Shown: positions 48,848-57,261 of the stretch, in pieces
Position numbering within the stretch: the first letter of the stretch is position 1
How the letters are laid out: each line of letters opens with the position of its first letter
Assembly: GCF_011762095.1 (NCBI RefSeq)
Contig: NZ_JAASQO010000007.1
Span: 124,001 to 188,000, forward strand
Source: Parvibaculum indicum
Lineage (GTDB): Bacteria > Pseudomonadota > Alphaproteobacteria > Parvibaculales > Parvibaculaceae
Direction of reading: 5' to 3'
Length of the DNA: 64,000 nt
Made by a program: the position numbers and the translations under genes
The notes under the pieces: generated by a model
What the model saw: the letters and a program-made list of their open reading frames with translations, nothing else
What the model was told of the DNA's origin: nothing
Database searches by the model: none

Positions 48848-49729
48848 TCAGCGGCCACCCGTAATCTTCGACACGTAACCCGGCAAAGCGAACGCCGCCT
48901 TGTGGACCTCGGGCGTGTAATATTGCGTCGAAAGCCCCGCGGCTTCATAGCGGTTGACGAGTTCCTCGACGGACACGTCCAGCAGGGACGCATTGTCGGT
49001 GCCCCAGCCCATCGCCATCGGCCCACCGACATAGGTCGGAATGGTCGCGAGATAGCAGGTGCCCATTGCAAAAATCCGGCGGAACTTTTCCATGGTGCCG
49101 GCCAGCTCTTCCGATTGCATGAAGGGCACGCCGTTCTGGGTGACGACGACGCCTCCTTCATTCATGCATCCGGCACAGGCCCGGTAGAATTCCTCACGAA
49201 ACAGCACCTCGCCGGGACCGATCGGGTCCGTCGAATCCACGATGATGACGTCATAGCGGTCTTCGGTCTCTTCCACGAATTTCGCACCGTCGGCGAAAAC
49301 GAGGTTGAGACGCGGGTCGTCGAATGCGCCGTTGGAGACTTCGGCCAGGTGCTTCTTTGCAAACTCCGTCACCGAAGGGTCGATCTCGACCATGGTGACG
49401 TGCTCGACCGTCTTGTGCCGCGTCACCTCGCGCAGGATACCGCCATCGCCGCCGCCGATGATGAGCACACGCTTTGCGCCGCCATGCGCAAGGATCGGCA
49501 CATGGGTCATCATCTCGTGATAGATGAACTCGTCGCGCATGGTGAGCTGGGTTACGCCGTCAAGCGCCATCATCCGGCCGAACAAGGCATTCTCGAAGAT
49601 CACCAGGGATTGCTGTCCCGTCGTTTCTTCATAAATGACCTTGTCCGCGCGAAAGGTGCAGACGAAACCCTCCTCTTCATAGAGGGTTTCGTCGATCCAG
49701 CGTCCGCCTTTGTCGTCCTTGAACGGCAT
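48848..49729 (-). CDS. speE: Spermidine synthase
   Basis: A 293-residue aminopropyltransferase. Motifs are GQQSLVIFENALFGRMMALDGVTQLTMRDEFIYHEMMTHVP, the decarboxylated-SAM site VLIIGGGDGGILREVTRH and the catalytic DSTDPIGPGEVLF. It makes spermidine from putrescine and the product of SpeD. Its ATG overlaps the speD stop as TGATG at 49731-49727, so the two are translationally coupled. The longer frame to 49834 overlaps speD and is rejected. No clear terminator follows. Confidence 0.95.
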   Translation of the reverse strand: MPFKDDKGGRWIDETLYEEEGFVCTFRADKVIYEETTGQQSLVIFENALFGRMMALDGVTQLTMRDEFIYHEMMTHVPILAHGGAKRVLIIGGGDGGILREVTRHKTVEHVTMVEIDPSVTEFAKKHLAEVSNGAFDDPRLNLVFADGAKFVEETEDRYDVIIVDSTDPIGPGEVLFREEFYRACAGCMNEGGVVVTQNGVPFMQSEELAGTMEKFRRIFAMGTCYLATIPTYVGGPMAMGWGTDNASLLDVSVEELVNRYEAAGLSTQYYTPEVHKAAFALPGYVSKITGGR

Positions 49730-50265
49730 CAGACCATATCCTGTCCGCGCAGGTGTTCGCCGACACGAATGTCGGACGGGCTGAAGGCTTCGCGCAGCAC
49801 TTCGATGGCGTTGTGGGGCTCGGCTTCGCCGCACATGAACACGTCGAGCGCGGCATAATCCGCCTCGGGCCAGCTATGGATGGAGATATGGCTCTCCGAC
49901 AGCACGGCCACGCCCGACACGCCGCCATTCGGCGTGAAGTGATGCAGATGGATATGCAGCAGCGTCGCCTTGGACACTTCCACGCAGCGCCTCAGCGCCT
50001 TCTCGATATGCTCGATGTCGTCCAGACGGCTCGCGCCGACCAGATCGATAATCAGATGCGTACCGGCATAGCGAACACCGTCGCGCTCGATAAAGAAATC
50101 GGTGCGCTCGTCGGACGACGTGTAGGGCCCGGCTTCGACGGTATCGGCCTTTTCGGCCTCTTCCGACGGCGCCTGAACAGGAAACTCGAGTACTTCCGCC
50201 TGGGTGCTGCTTGAATCGCGGTTCAAGTCGATCCCCAATTGGAAGAGGGCATTGGATTCGGTCAT
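49729..50265 (-). CDS. speD: S-adenosylmethionine decarboxylase proenzyme
   Basis: A 178-residue pyruvoyl enzyme. The self-cleavage site is Glu124-Ser125 in LSESHISIHSWPE, which yields the pyruvoyl group; GTHLIIDLVGAS and HHFTPNGGVSGVAVL flank it. Bacterial class 1b SpeD is usually about 120-140 residues; this one has an extra acidic, low-complexity N-terminus of about 55 residues (SSSTQAEVLEFPVQAPSEEAE). It makes decarboxylated SAM for SpeE, encoded directly downstream. ATG 50265 is preferred over 50322. Confidence 0.94.
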   Translation of the reverse strand: MTESNALFQLGIDLNRDSSSTQAEVLEFPVQAPSEEAEKADTVEAGPYTSSDERTDFFIERDGVRYAGTHLIIDLVGASRLDDIEHIEKALRRCVEVSKATLLHIHLHHFTPNGGVSGVAVLSESHISIHSWPEADYAALDVFMCGEAEPHNAIEVLREAFSPSDIRVGEHLRGQDMV

Positions 50266-50754
50266 AGTGCCTCTCCCCAACCAGTAGATGGACCTTGGCT
50301 TGCCGGACGCCGCCCCACGCAACCATTGCCTGTATGGGATCGCCCGCCGGGGCCTTGGATAAATTATTACGATTTCGCGGATGAAACGCGCTCACGCCCC
50401 TCGCTCGGGGCTATGTCCGGGTGCGAGGCCGAATGCACCTCGCTTCAACAGTCATGAGCTTGTCGGAGTTTCCGAACGTATCGCCCTGACGGATGACCCG
50501 GTTGATCCGGGGCGTCAGCCCCTCGGTCTTGAACCGGCCATATGCAATCTCCCTCGAAACCCGGCGGGTGGCCCGAAACGGTCGGCGCCGCCGAAATTGT
50601 CCAAAGAGACGCGTACGCCGTTACTTAACCGTGTGGTGGCCAGTGGCACGTGCGATTGCGTTCGAGCGGAGAAATAATGGTCATGAACAGCGCTGTCAAT
50701 CGGCGTTGCGCCCGGGAAGCGAAATTTCACAATGTGACACTCACACCCACCGCT
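50266..50754. other. Leader/intergenic region upstream of speD
   Basis: About 490 bases without a credible gene. A two-tier inverted repeat lies at 50486-50518: CTGACG (50486-50491) pairs with CGTCAG (50513-50518), enclosing CCCGG-TTGAT-CCGGG (50497-50511). It is about 220 bases before speD and could form in a long 5' UTR. The promoter could not be fixed. Confidence 0.45.
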
Positions 50755-52116
50755 TCAGCGCGGCAGCTGCCGCGTAACCTCCCGGGCGGCGCGAATGCCG
50801 GACTGAAGGGCGCCGTCCATGTAGCCGGCCCATTCGGTCGCCGTTTCGGTGCCCGCCCAGTGGAGGCGGCCGACAGGTGCGCGCAGCGCCTCGCCGAAGC
50901 GCGTCAACACGCCGGGCGCCATATGAGCGACATAGCACCCCCTGCTCCACTCCTCCGCCGTCCAGTCCTGGTCGACATAGTCGATGGGCTCGCGTGCCTC
51001 GGGGCCGAAATAGTCGGTGAGGGCCTTCACGACCTCGTTGCGACGGATGTTATCCCCCATCGAACTCATCGCGGTAGCATGGTCGCCATCGATGAAGCCG
51101 ACCAGTATGCCGACAGATTCATCCTCCGGCGTCTGATCGAAAACGACATTGAAGGCATGAGCATCGCTGACCGCCATGCCTGCCAGGCCATTCTTGCGCC
51201 AGAAGGGTTTGTCATAGGCAACATGCACCTTGATAACCGAGCCCATGGGCATGCGTTGCATGAGCCCGTCGCGCAGCGAGGGCAGCGGCGCGTCGTAATG
51301 GATGCGGGAGGCGAGCGTCGGCGGGATGGCGATGATCGCGCGGGTGGCACGGAACGCCCCCTTGTCGGTCCGGAGTTCCACGCCGTCATCGTCCTGACGG
51401 ATCGCGCGCACCGGCGTCTCGAATTGGACGGGCGATCTGAGACCGTCGGCCATTTTCCGGGCAATGGAGTGAGCGCCGCCAAGGAATTTCGCCTCCTGCG
51501 CGCCGCCTTTCACGCCGATCAAATCCTCGACGCCGTGACCGCCGCGCAAATATTCCAGGAAAAAGAGATAGGACATCTGCTCCGGCTCGGCGCAGAAGAC
51601 GGCGCGGCAGACGATGCGGGCGAAGGTCCGCGCGCCTTCGGTCCGAATGTTCTTCCGGATCCAGCTCTCAAGCGTCTGTCCGTCCCAGTCCATGGCGTTG
51701 GGCGCCGTCCAGGGCGCGTCGGCGGGCAATGTCATCATTTCCCGGTCCCAGCGCTTCTGGACCAGGCCGAGTTCCAGCAGGGCGTGAAGCGGCAGAGCGG
51801 GGATATCGCCCGAATAGGTTCGGTGCTTGCCCTTGTAGTGCAGCACCTGCTTGCCCTTGTCGTACTGGAGATAGGTTTTCACGCCCTGGGCTTCGGCCTC
51901 GGCCAGAAGCAGCTTCTGGGTCGGACCGACCCATTGCCCGCCACGATCGATCGTCTGGCCGGCAATCTCGCCCGGCATGAGGCGTCCGCCGACACGGTCC
52001 CGCGCTTCCAGAACGATGACGGATCGCCCTTGCGCTTCCAGTTCCATCGCCGCCTTGAGGCCTGCCATGCCCGCCCCGACCACGATGACATCCGCGCTCT
52101 TGCTCTCACCCGTCAT
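50755..52116 (-). CDS. Flavin-dependent amine oxidase (monoamine oxidase-like)
   Basis: A 453-residue flavoprotein. The N-terminal FAD motif is VIVVGAGMAGLKAAMELEAQGRSVIVLEARDRVGGRL, with TIDRGGQWVGPTQ, and the C-terminal flavin motif is LHWAGTETATEWAGYMDGALQSGIRAAREV. It oxidises an amine, possibly a polyamine given the nearby speDE, but the substrate is not evident. GGAGGGG lies just upstream of ATG 52116. It is divergent from a TetR gene with a small palindrome between, a likely repressor-target pair. Confidence 0.9.
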   Translation of the reverse strand: MTGESKSADVIVVGAGMAGLKAAMELEAQGRSVIVLEARDRVGGRLMPGEIAGQTIDRGGQWVGPTQKLLLAEAEAQGVKTYLQYDKGKQVLHYKGKHRTYSGDIPALPLHALLELGLVQKRWDREMMTLPADAPWTAPNAMDWDGQTLESWIRKNIRTEGARTFARIVCRAVFCAEPEQMSYLFFLEYLRGGHGVEDLIGVKGGAQEAKFLGGAHSIARKMADGLRSPVQFETPVRAIRQDDDGVELRTDKGAFRATRAIIAIPPTLASRIHYDAPLPSLRDGLMQRMPMGSVIKVHVAYDKPFWRKNGLAGMAVSDAHAFNVVFDQTPEDESVGILVGFIDGDHATAMSSMGDNIRRNEVVKALTDYFGPEAREPIDYVDQDWTAEEWSRGCYVAHMAPGVLTRFGEALRAPVGRLHWAGTETATEWAGYMDGALQSGIRAAREVTRQLPR

Positions 52117-52170
52117 AGCCCCTCCTTCATTGCGCGGCCGCCGCCGCGAACCGGCTTGCAAATATTTTTA

Positions 52171-52182
52171 TGAACGTGTTCA
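52171..52182. promoter_or_regulatory. Possible TetR operator
   Basis: TGAAC-GT-GTTCA at 52171-52182, an inverted repeat with 5-bp arms, lies in the AT-rich gap between the divergent amine oxidase and TetR genes. Short but well placed. Confidence 0.45.
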
Positions 52183-52209
52183 ATTAATTCAAGCAGAAAA
52201 TCGGTGACG

Positions 52210-52845
52210 ATGCCAGCGACCCAGAAAACAAGCCGGGGCCGGCCCCGGAAAAGCGAGGCCGAAGAGGCCGCCCTCAGAGCGCGGGTGATCGAGGTGGCGC
52301 GCGATCTCTTTGCCCGTGGCGGCTATGAGGGTGTCTCGATGCGCCGCGTGGCGGAGGCCACGGGGTGCTCGGCGGGACAGCTTTACACGCTGTTCGGCGG
52401 CAAACGGGATCTGTTGCGCCATATCTGGGAGGACGCCTTTTCGGAACTCGCCGACAGGCTTCGCGAGGCCTCGGCCGAGCGCGATCCGCTGCGGCGCCTT
52501 CGCGCCCTGGGCGATGCATGGTGCCGCTACTGGCTTGCCAATCCCGATCACTATCGCTCGATCTTCCTGATCGAAGACCGTGTCAGCGAACCGGGCGAGC
52601 GCTATTTCGTGGAGACGAGCGAGAGCCTCGGCGCGCTGGACCTCATCGCCGAAGCCGTTTCCCAGAGTATGGAGGCCAGGCTGCTCGCGCCCGGCGATGA
52701 GGCACTGGTATCGCAGCTCTTCCTGTGCGGTTTGCAGGGCGTGGTGTTCAACCTCATCACGATTCCCGAGTTTCCCTGGACGGCGAAAGAGCAGATGGCC
52801 GCCCGCATGATTACGGCACTTATCGGCGGTCTTTCCCCGGATTGA
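52210..52845 (+). CDS. TetR/AcrR family transcriptional regulator
   Basis: A 211-residue regulator. A basic tail (SRGRPRKSEAEE) precedes the helix-turn-helix ARVIEVARDLFARGGYEGVSMRRVAEATGCSAGQLYTLFGGKRDLLRHIWEDAF. The C-terminal domain is about 140 residues with a WCRYWLANPDHYRSIF segment seen in TetR_C subfamilies. ATG 52210 is chosen; GTG 52204 is also possible. It is divergent from the amine oxidase gene and probably controls it. The ligand is unknown. Confidence 0.85.
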   Translation: MPATQKTSRGRPRKSEAEEAALRARVIEVARDLFARGGYEGVSMRRVAEATGCSAGQLYTLFGGKRDLLRHIWEDAFSELADRLREASAERDPLRRLRALGDAWCRYWLANPDHYRSIFLIEDRVSEPGERYFVETSESLGALDLIAEAVSQSMEARLLAPGDEALVSQLFLCGLQGVVFNLITIPEFPWTAKEQMAARMITALIGGLSPD

Positions 52846-52887
52846 GGCCGCAGGACCGGCCCGCGCGGGCGGTCGCATCGTTTCTTG

Positions 52888-52910
52888 TTGCGAGTCATTA
52901 TCAGTTGCAA
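52888..52910. promoter_or_regulatory. Fur-like near-palindrome
   Basis: A 23-base imperfect palindrome begins TTGC and ends GCAA, with CATTATCA in the centre (52896-52903). Eight of 11 symmetric pairs match. The core resembles Fur boxes (GATAAT/ATTATC). It lies 28 bases before the gene at 52938, in promoter position. Confidence 0.5.
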
Positions 52911-52937
52911 TACGGTTTCCGGATCAGCCACCGCGTC

Positions 52938-53444
52938 ATGCAGGAGCCCGGAATGAAGCCGCTGGACCGCCCTCTCCAACCTTCCCGCCAAAGCCGTCAG
53001 GCGCCGCCCTACCACGCTGCGCAATCGATGAACGATCTGGGGTTCTGCGAGCAATTCACGGTATGGGCCGTGCGGACGCAATGGCCGCATGGCGAGGCGG
53101 CCGAGGAAACGCGGCTGATCGACGATGCCTTCGCGGCGCTGGACCTGCCGGAAGGATGCCATCTCGTGGCGGACTTCACGAAGGCGCTGAGGCAAACGAT
53201 CAGCCGGCCGCTCGGCATTCCCGATCCGACCACGCCCCGGCTGACGGATGACGAGGCGCAGATGCTTCGTTTTCTGGCGGGATTGCAGGGCCTTGCCCGC
53301 TGCGAAGGCTCGCCCTGCCTTGCCTCGCCGGCCTGGCGGCCCGCGCTGCGGCTCGTCATCGCGCTGAACGCGGCGGGCCTTCATTTCGGTGGACGCTGGT
53401 ATGAGAGCGCCTCGTTCCCCGAGGCGCTCCCTCAATTGCACTGA
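52938..53444 (+). CDS. Uncharacterised protein below a Fur-like site
   Basis: A 168-residue soluble protein (MQEPGMKPLDRPLQPSRQ...) with no family I recognise. It has a disordered Pro/Gln-rich start, then a helical body with LGFCEQFTVWAVRTQW, DFTKALRQTISRPLGIP and MLRFLAGLQGLARCEGSPCLASPAWRPALRLVIALN. Two Cys (GLARCEGSPC) are close together. No signal peptide or membrane helix is seen. ATG 52938 or 52953 may be the start. The near-palindrome upstream suggests iron-dependent expression. Confidence 0.6.
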   Translation: MQEPGMKPLDRPLQPSRQSRQAPPYHAAQSMNDLGFCEQFTVWAVRTQWPHGEAAEETRLIDDAFAALDLPEGCHLVADFTKALRQTISRPLGIPDPTTPRLTDDEAQMLRFLAGLQGLARCEGSPCLASPAWRPALRLVIALNAAGLHFGGRWYESASFPEALPQLH

Positions 53445-53491
53445 GAAAGAACCATGGTTGGGGCAAGAAAGAACAGAGGTTCGGGCAAGAT

Positions 53492-54433
53492 TCAACCGAA
53501 GGTGCGCGCAGACGCCATGGCCCCCATGCGGCCCGCGATCTCGAAGAACTCGGCGACGGTCTCCTCGATGATTTCCCCGGCCGATTTCACCTCCGAAATG
53601 AGTCCCGCGGTCTGACCGGCCAGACCGACGGCGGCCTCCATGTCGCCGCCGAAATAGAGATCGAGAATCCGCGTGAAGGTCTCGGGCGGCATCAGACCGT
53701 CTTCGTGAATCTTCGCCGTGCGTTCGGTCTTCAGGGCACGGATGCAGGGCGTGGATTTCTTGTTGAGGACATAGGTGCCCGTTTCCTTCGCCTCGACGAT
53801 GGCGGTCTTGTAGTTCCGGTGGACGGGGCTTTCCTTCGCGCTCACGAAGCGGGTGCCCATCTGCACGGCTTCCGCGCCCAGCGCGAAGGCCGCCGCCATG
53901 CCCTTGCCGTCGCAGATGCCGCCCGCGGCGACGAGCGGAATATCCGTGCGCTGCCGGATCGCCTGCAGGAGGACCATGGTGCCGACTTCCTCGGGGTTCT
54001 TGAAGCCGCCGCCCTCCGAACCTTCGACGACGAGACCGTCGATACCCGCCTCGACGCATTTCATCGCGGCGTCGACGGTCGGGACCGCGTGATAGACGGT
54101 TATCCCCGCCTCATGCAGCGGGCCGATGAATTTCGCCGGACTGCCCGCCGAGGTGGTGACGAATTTCACGCCGGACTCCTCGCAGACGAAACGCATGATG
54201 GCGTCGTCCTTCAGGAAGCGGATCGGCAGATTGACGCCGAAGGGCGCGGCGGTGAGATCGCGCATCTTCAGGATCTCGGCCTTGCAGGCTTCCGTCTCGC
54301 CGGACGAGGTTTCGATGATGCCGAGCCCGCCGGCCTCGCAGACGGCAGCGGCGAGCTGCGAGCGGGCGATCCAGCCCATGGGCGCCTGGATGATCGGATA
54401 TTTCGCGCCCGTATGGGCGAGTACGCGGTTCAT
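53492..54433 (-). CDS. Nitronate monooxygenase family flavoprotein (NPD-like)
   Basis: A 313-residue FMN TIM-barrel protein. It starts MNRVLAHTGAKYPIIQAPMGWIARSQLAAAVCEAGGLGIIETSSG and carries IDGLVVEGSEGGGF, IPLVAAGGICDGKGMAAAFALGAEAVQMGTRF, the 2-nitropropane dioxygenase pattern. In degradative bacteria such proteins may oxidise nitronates or act as enoyl reductases; the histidine-containing segment of canonical class I enzymes (EAGGHR) is replaced by EGSEGGG, so the reaction is uncertain. The leader before ATG 54433 can pair with the ribosome site. Confidence 0.85.
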   Translation of the reverse strand: MNRVLAHTGAKYPIIQAPMGWIARSQLAAAVCEAGGLGIIETSSGETEACKAEILKMRDLTAAPFGVNLPIRFLKDDAIMRFVCEESGVKFVTTSAGSPAKFIGPLHEAGITVYHAVPTVDAAMKCVEAGIDGLVVEGSEGGGFKNPEEVGTMVLLQAIRQRTDIPLVAAGGICDGKGMAAAFALGAEAVQMGTRFVSAKESPVHRNYKTAIVEAKETGTYVLNKKSTPCIRALKTERTAKIHEDGLMPPETFTRILDLYFGGDMEAAVGLAGQTAGLISEVKSAGEIIEETVAEFFEIAGRMGAMASARTFG

Positions 54434-54437
54434 GACT

Positions 54438-54467
54438 TCCTCCCTTTATTGAATTCGTTTGGGAGGA
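54438..54467 (-). promoter_or_regulatory. Shine-Dalgarno-sequestering repeat before the NPD-like gene
   Basis: On the minus strand TCCTCCC (54467-54461) can pair with GGGAGGA (54444-54438), a perfect 7-bp match around a 16-base loop. GGGAGGA is the ribosome site for ATG 54433, so folding would hide it. Confidence 0.5.
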
Positions 54468-54548
54468 GTAAGCCCGATCGGGCCGCAAATGAAAAGCGGG
54501 ACGCCCCTGGAGGAGCGCCCCGCCTTTGCCTGTCAGCGTTGCGACCGC

Positions 54549-54595
54549 TTATTTGAAGCGGCCATAGGCCCTGTTACTTGAAACGGCCATAGGCC
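54549..54595. repeat. Tandem duplication of a 22-base gene end
   Basis: Two 22-base copies, 54549-54570 and 54574-54595, match at 20 positions. The second is the 3' end of the histone-like gene (encoding AYGRFK-stop); the first repeats the same codons in another frame after the stop. Confidence 0.7.
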
Positions 54596-55200
54596 TTGGA
54601 TACGGCCTCGTAGAGATCCTTGGCCGCGCTTTCGACACCGCCACGCACATCGTCGAATGCGCCTTCGCCCTGCTGTGCGAGAACGCCGAGGCGCTTTTTC
54701 AGCCGGTCGCGGTCGACGCGGAGCTGCTTGAGCACCCGGCGATAATCGCGTTCGGTCTCCCTGAGTGCCCTGGCGGCATCCTTCTCCGCCTTGTCCACCT
54801 GTTTGGAGAGCTGCTGGACCTGCTTTTCGAGATCCTTTTTCAACTGCCGCTTTTCGACCGACAGGCTGGGCGCAGGCTTTTTCGCAGCGGTCTTGCGCGC
54901 CGCGGGCTTCTTCGCCGCGCTCTTCGCCTTGTTCGCAGCGGGCTTTTTTGCCGCGGTCGCCTTTGCCCCGGAAGCGGGCTTCTTTGCCGTCGACGCCTTT
55001 GCAGCGGCCGGTTTCTTCGCCGCAGGCTTCTTGGCCGCGGAGGTTTTCTTCGCCGCCGCGGTCTTGCCGGTGGCGGGCTTCTTGGCCGCCGTCGTCTTGC
55101 GGGCGGCCGCCGTGCGTGTCGTGGCGCTACGCCCCGACGTGCGCCGCGCAGCCGAAGTGCGGCCCGCCGTCGCCGCTCGCTTCCTTCGTGTATCCGTCAT
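54574..55200 (-). CDS. Histone H1-like lysine/alanine-rich DNA-binding protein
   Basis: A 208-residue highly basic protein. Residues 1-110 are a low-complexity region of repeated AAKKP/AAKKT units, typical of eukaryotic-H1-like bacterial proteins (Hc1/AlgP type) that bind DNA without sequence specificity. Residues 110-185 form a charged coiled-coil (LSVEKRQLKKDLEKQVQQLSKQVDKAEKDAARAL) and the end is GGVESAAKDLYEAVSKAYGRFK. It may be a nucleoid-associated regulator. The 3' end is duplicated just downstream. Repeat number probably varies between strains. Confidence 0.75.
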   Translation of the reverse strand: MTDTRRKRAATAGRTSAARRTSGRSATTRTAAARKTTAAKKPATGKTAAAKKTSAAKKPAAKKPAAAKASTAKKPASGAKATAAKKPAANKAKSAAKKPAARKTAAKKPAPSLSVEKRQLKKDLEKQVQQLSKQVDKAEKDAARALRETERDYRRVLKQLRVDRDRLKKRLGVLAQQGEGAFDDVRGGVESAAKDLYEAVSKAYGRFK

Positions 55201-55320
55201 GAGTCCCTGCCTCTTGTCACTGATGTCCAGCCCGCAAGCGCACGCATTCCTTCCGCGTACACTCCGACGACAAGAGAGTGACGCGAATGCGAAACCCGTT
55301 CAAGCACGGACAACGAGCAA

Positions 55321-55351
55321 GGGCCACTTTTGCATATGGCAAAAGCGGCCC
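55321..55351. terminator. Hairpin downstream of the amidohydrolase gene
   Basis: GGGCCACTTTTGC (55321-55333), loop ATATG and GCAAAAGCGGCCC (55339-55351): 12 of 13 arm pairs match. It lies 39 bases beyond the amidohydrolase stop on the minus strand. There is no terminal T tract, so termination is plausible but unproven. Confidence 0.45.
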
Positions 55352-55389
55352 GATGCGACCGACGCCGCCAACAGGAAGCGAACGGAATG

Positions 55390-57126
55390 TCAGTCGGCGG
55401 CCAAAGCGGACGGCGCATGCTTTTCGCCGCGCACCAGACGGCCCGGCAGTTCGCCGGTCGCTTCGCCGTGCCGGTAGACGATCTTGCCGGAGACGATGGT
55501 GGCGTCATAGCCGTCCGCTTCCTGCATCAGGCGGCGCGCGCCGGACGGCAGGTCATAGACCATGCGGGGCTGGCGAAGCTGCAACCGGTCGAAATCGATG
55601 ACGTTGAGATCCGCCTTGTAGCCGGGCGCGACGACGCCGCGATCCCTGAGCCCCACGGCTTCCGCCGTATCCTTCGTCTGGCTCCTGATGACGAAGGACA
55701 GGTCGAGCCGCTCGCCCCGGCTGCGGTCGCGGCACCAATGGGTGAGCATGTAGGTCGGCACGGAGACGTCGCAGATCGCCCCCACATGGGCACCGCCGTC
55801 GGACAGGCCGAAGATCGTGTTGGGGTTGCGGATCATGGTCAGGCAATTGTCGAGATTGCCTTCGGTGTAGTTGTGCATGGCGAAGAAGATGAGCGCCCGG
55901 CCGTCCTCCTCCATCATCATGTCGTAGACGATCTCGTCGGGATTGCGGCCCTCGCGCTTGGCCTGCGCGGCAATGCTCTTTTCCGGCCCGGGCTCGTAAT
56001 CGGGCGGCGTGCCGAGCTCGAACATCTTGTGATAGGCGCCGGCAAGCGAGTTCACGAAGGGATGGCCCTTTTCCGGCGGCTCCGCGATGAGGCGCGCCCG
56101 GAAGGCCGGATCGCGCATGATCGCCACGCGCTCGTCGAGCGGCTTGTCGGCAATGGCCATATAGCTCGGGCGGGTGATGAAGGGATGCACCGAGCCCTGC
56201 AGGCCCATCATGATGCCCACCGGACGGCCCTGAACCTGCGCCTTGATCGGCAGGCCGCGCCCGGCCGCGGCATCGAGGCGCGTCATCAACTGACGCCACT
56301 GGTCCGGGATCACATCCGCCTGCACCATGGAAAAGCTCAAGGGACGGCCCGACACCTCGATCAGCTTCTCGACCAGCGAGAATTCGTGATCCATCTGCTG
56401 GAAGTCGGACACCCATTGCAGGACGCCGCTGCCCGCATCGCGCAGGCCCTCGGCAATGGCGATCATCTCGGCGTCGGCCGCGCCGACGGTCGGCGTCAGG
56501 TCGCCATCCGCCGTCCGGTGCACCATGGTCCGGGTGGTGGAGAAGCCCAGCGCGCCGGCCCGGATCGCGTCCGCGGTCAGTTCCTTCATGCGCGCGATCT
56601 CTTCCGCGGTCGCCGGCTCGCGATGCGCGCCCCGCTCGCCCATCACATAGACGCGCAACGCGCCATGCGGCAATTGCGCGGCCACGTCGATGTCGTGCGG
56701 CAGGCGCTCGATGGCGTCCATATAGTCGCCGAAACTTTCCCACTCCCAGGAAAGACCTTCATGCAGCGCCGCGCCGGGAATGTCCTCGACGCCTTCCATG
56801 AGGCGGATCAGCGTTTCATGGTCGCTCTTGCGCACCGGCGCGAAGCCGACGCCGCAATTGCCCATCACCACCGTGGTGGACCCGTGATAAGCGGAGGGCG
56901 TTACGCGGCTTTCCCAGGTGACCTGACCGTCGTAATGCGTGTGCACATCGACCCAGCCCGGCGTGACGATGCGGCCCTTCGCATCGATTTCCTCCGCGCC
57001 CGAGGCGCTCACCTCGCCGACTTCGGTAATCACCCCGTCGCTGACGGCAATGTCGGCCTCACGGGGATTGCCGCCCGTACCGTCGAACAGAACTCCGCCG
57101 CGAATAACCAGATCCGGCCGCGTCAT
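55390..57126 (-). CDS. Amidohydrolase, N-acyl-D-amino-acid deacylase family
   Basis: A 578-residue metal-dependent hydrolase. The metal site is [13 protein letters not shown] (about 56-68), and the family pattern GNCGVGFAP with [10 protein letters not shown] follows; later parts include [17 protein letters not shown] with a conserved Asp and [17 protein letters not shown]. Members cut acyl-D-amino acids or related amides. Its N-terminal 150 residues closely resemble the partial gene at 63535 (about 60 percent by eye). GGAGG lies before ATG 57126, and CTCCC 15 bases upstream of it could pair. Confidence 0.88.
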   Translation of the reverse strand: MTRPDLVIRGGVLFDGTGGNPREADIAVSDGVITEVGEVSASGAEEIDAKGRIVTPGWVDVHTHYDGQVTWESRVTPSAYHGSTTVVMGNCGVGFAPVRKSDHETLIRLMEGVEDIPGAALHEGLSWEWESFGDYMDAIERLPHDIDVAAQLPHGALRVYVMGERGAHREPATAEEIARMKELTADAIRAGALGFSTTRTMVHRTADGDLTPTVGAADAEMIAIAEGLRDAGSGVLQWVSDFQQMDHEFSLVEKLIEVSGRPLSFSMVQADVIPDQWRQLMTRLDAAAGRGLPIKAQVQGRPVGIMMGLQGSVHPFITRPSYMAIADKPLDERVAIMRDPAFRARLIAEPPEKGHPFVNSLAGAYHKMFELGTPPDYEPGPEKSIAAQAKREGRNPDEIVYDMMMEEDGRALIFFAMHNYTEGNLDNCLTMIRNPNTIFGLSDGGAHVGAICDVSVPTYMLTHWCRDRSRGERLDLSFVIRSQTKDTAEAVGLRDRGVVAPGYKADLNVIDFDRLQLRQPRMVYDLPSGARRLMQEADGYDATIVSGKIVYRHGEATGELPGRLVRGEKHAPSALAAD

Positions 57127-57132
57127 GACATC

Positions 57133-57156
57133 CTCCCTCATATGTTTTTTCGGGAG
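57133..57156 (-). promoter_or_regulatory. Weak anti-Shine-Dalgarno leader of the amidohydrolase gene
   Basis: On the minus strand CTCCC (57156-57152) can pair with GGGAG (57137-57133) of the ribosome site, a 5-bp match around a 14-base loop. TTGCCC and TAGACT, 17 bases apart, lie just upstream as a possible promoter, giving a leader of about 30 bases. Confidence 0.35.
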
Positions 57157-57261
57157 TCTAGGTCCGGGGTCTTCCGGGGGCAAGGCAGAGCGCGGGCGCG
57201 GCGGAAACGGCCGGGTTTCGAGGGATGCCGGTTTCGAGCTGTGCGTTTCAGGGCGCAGGTT

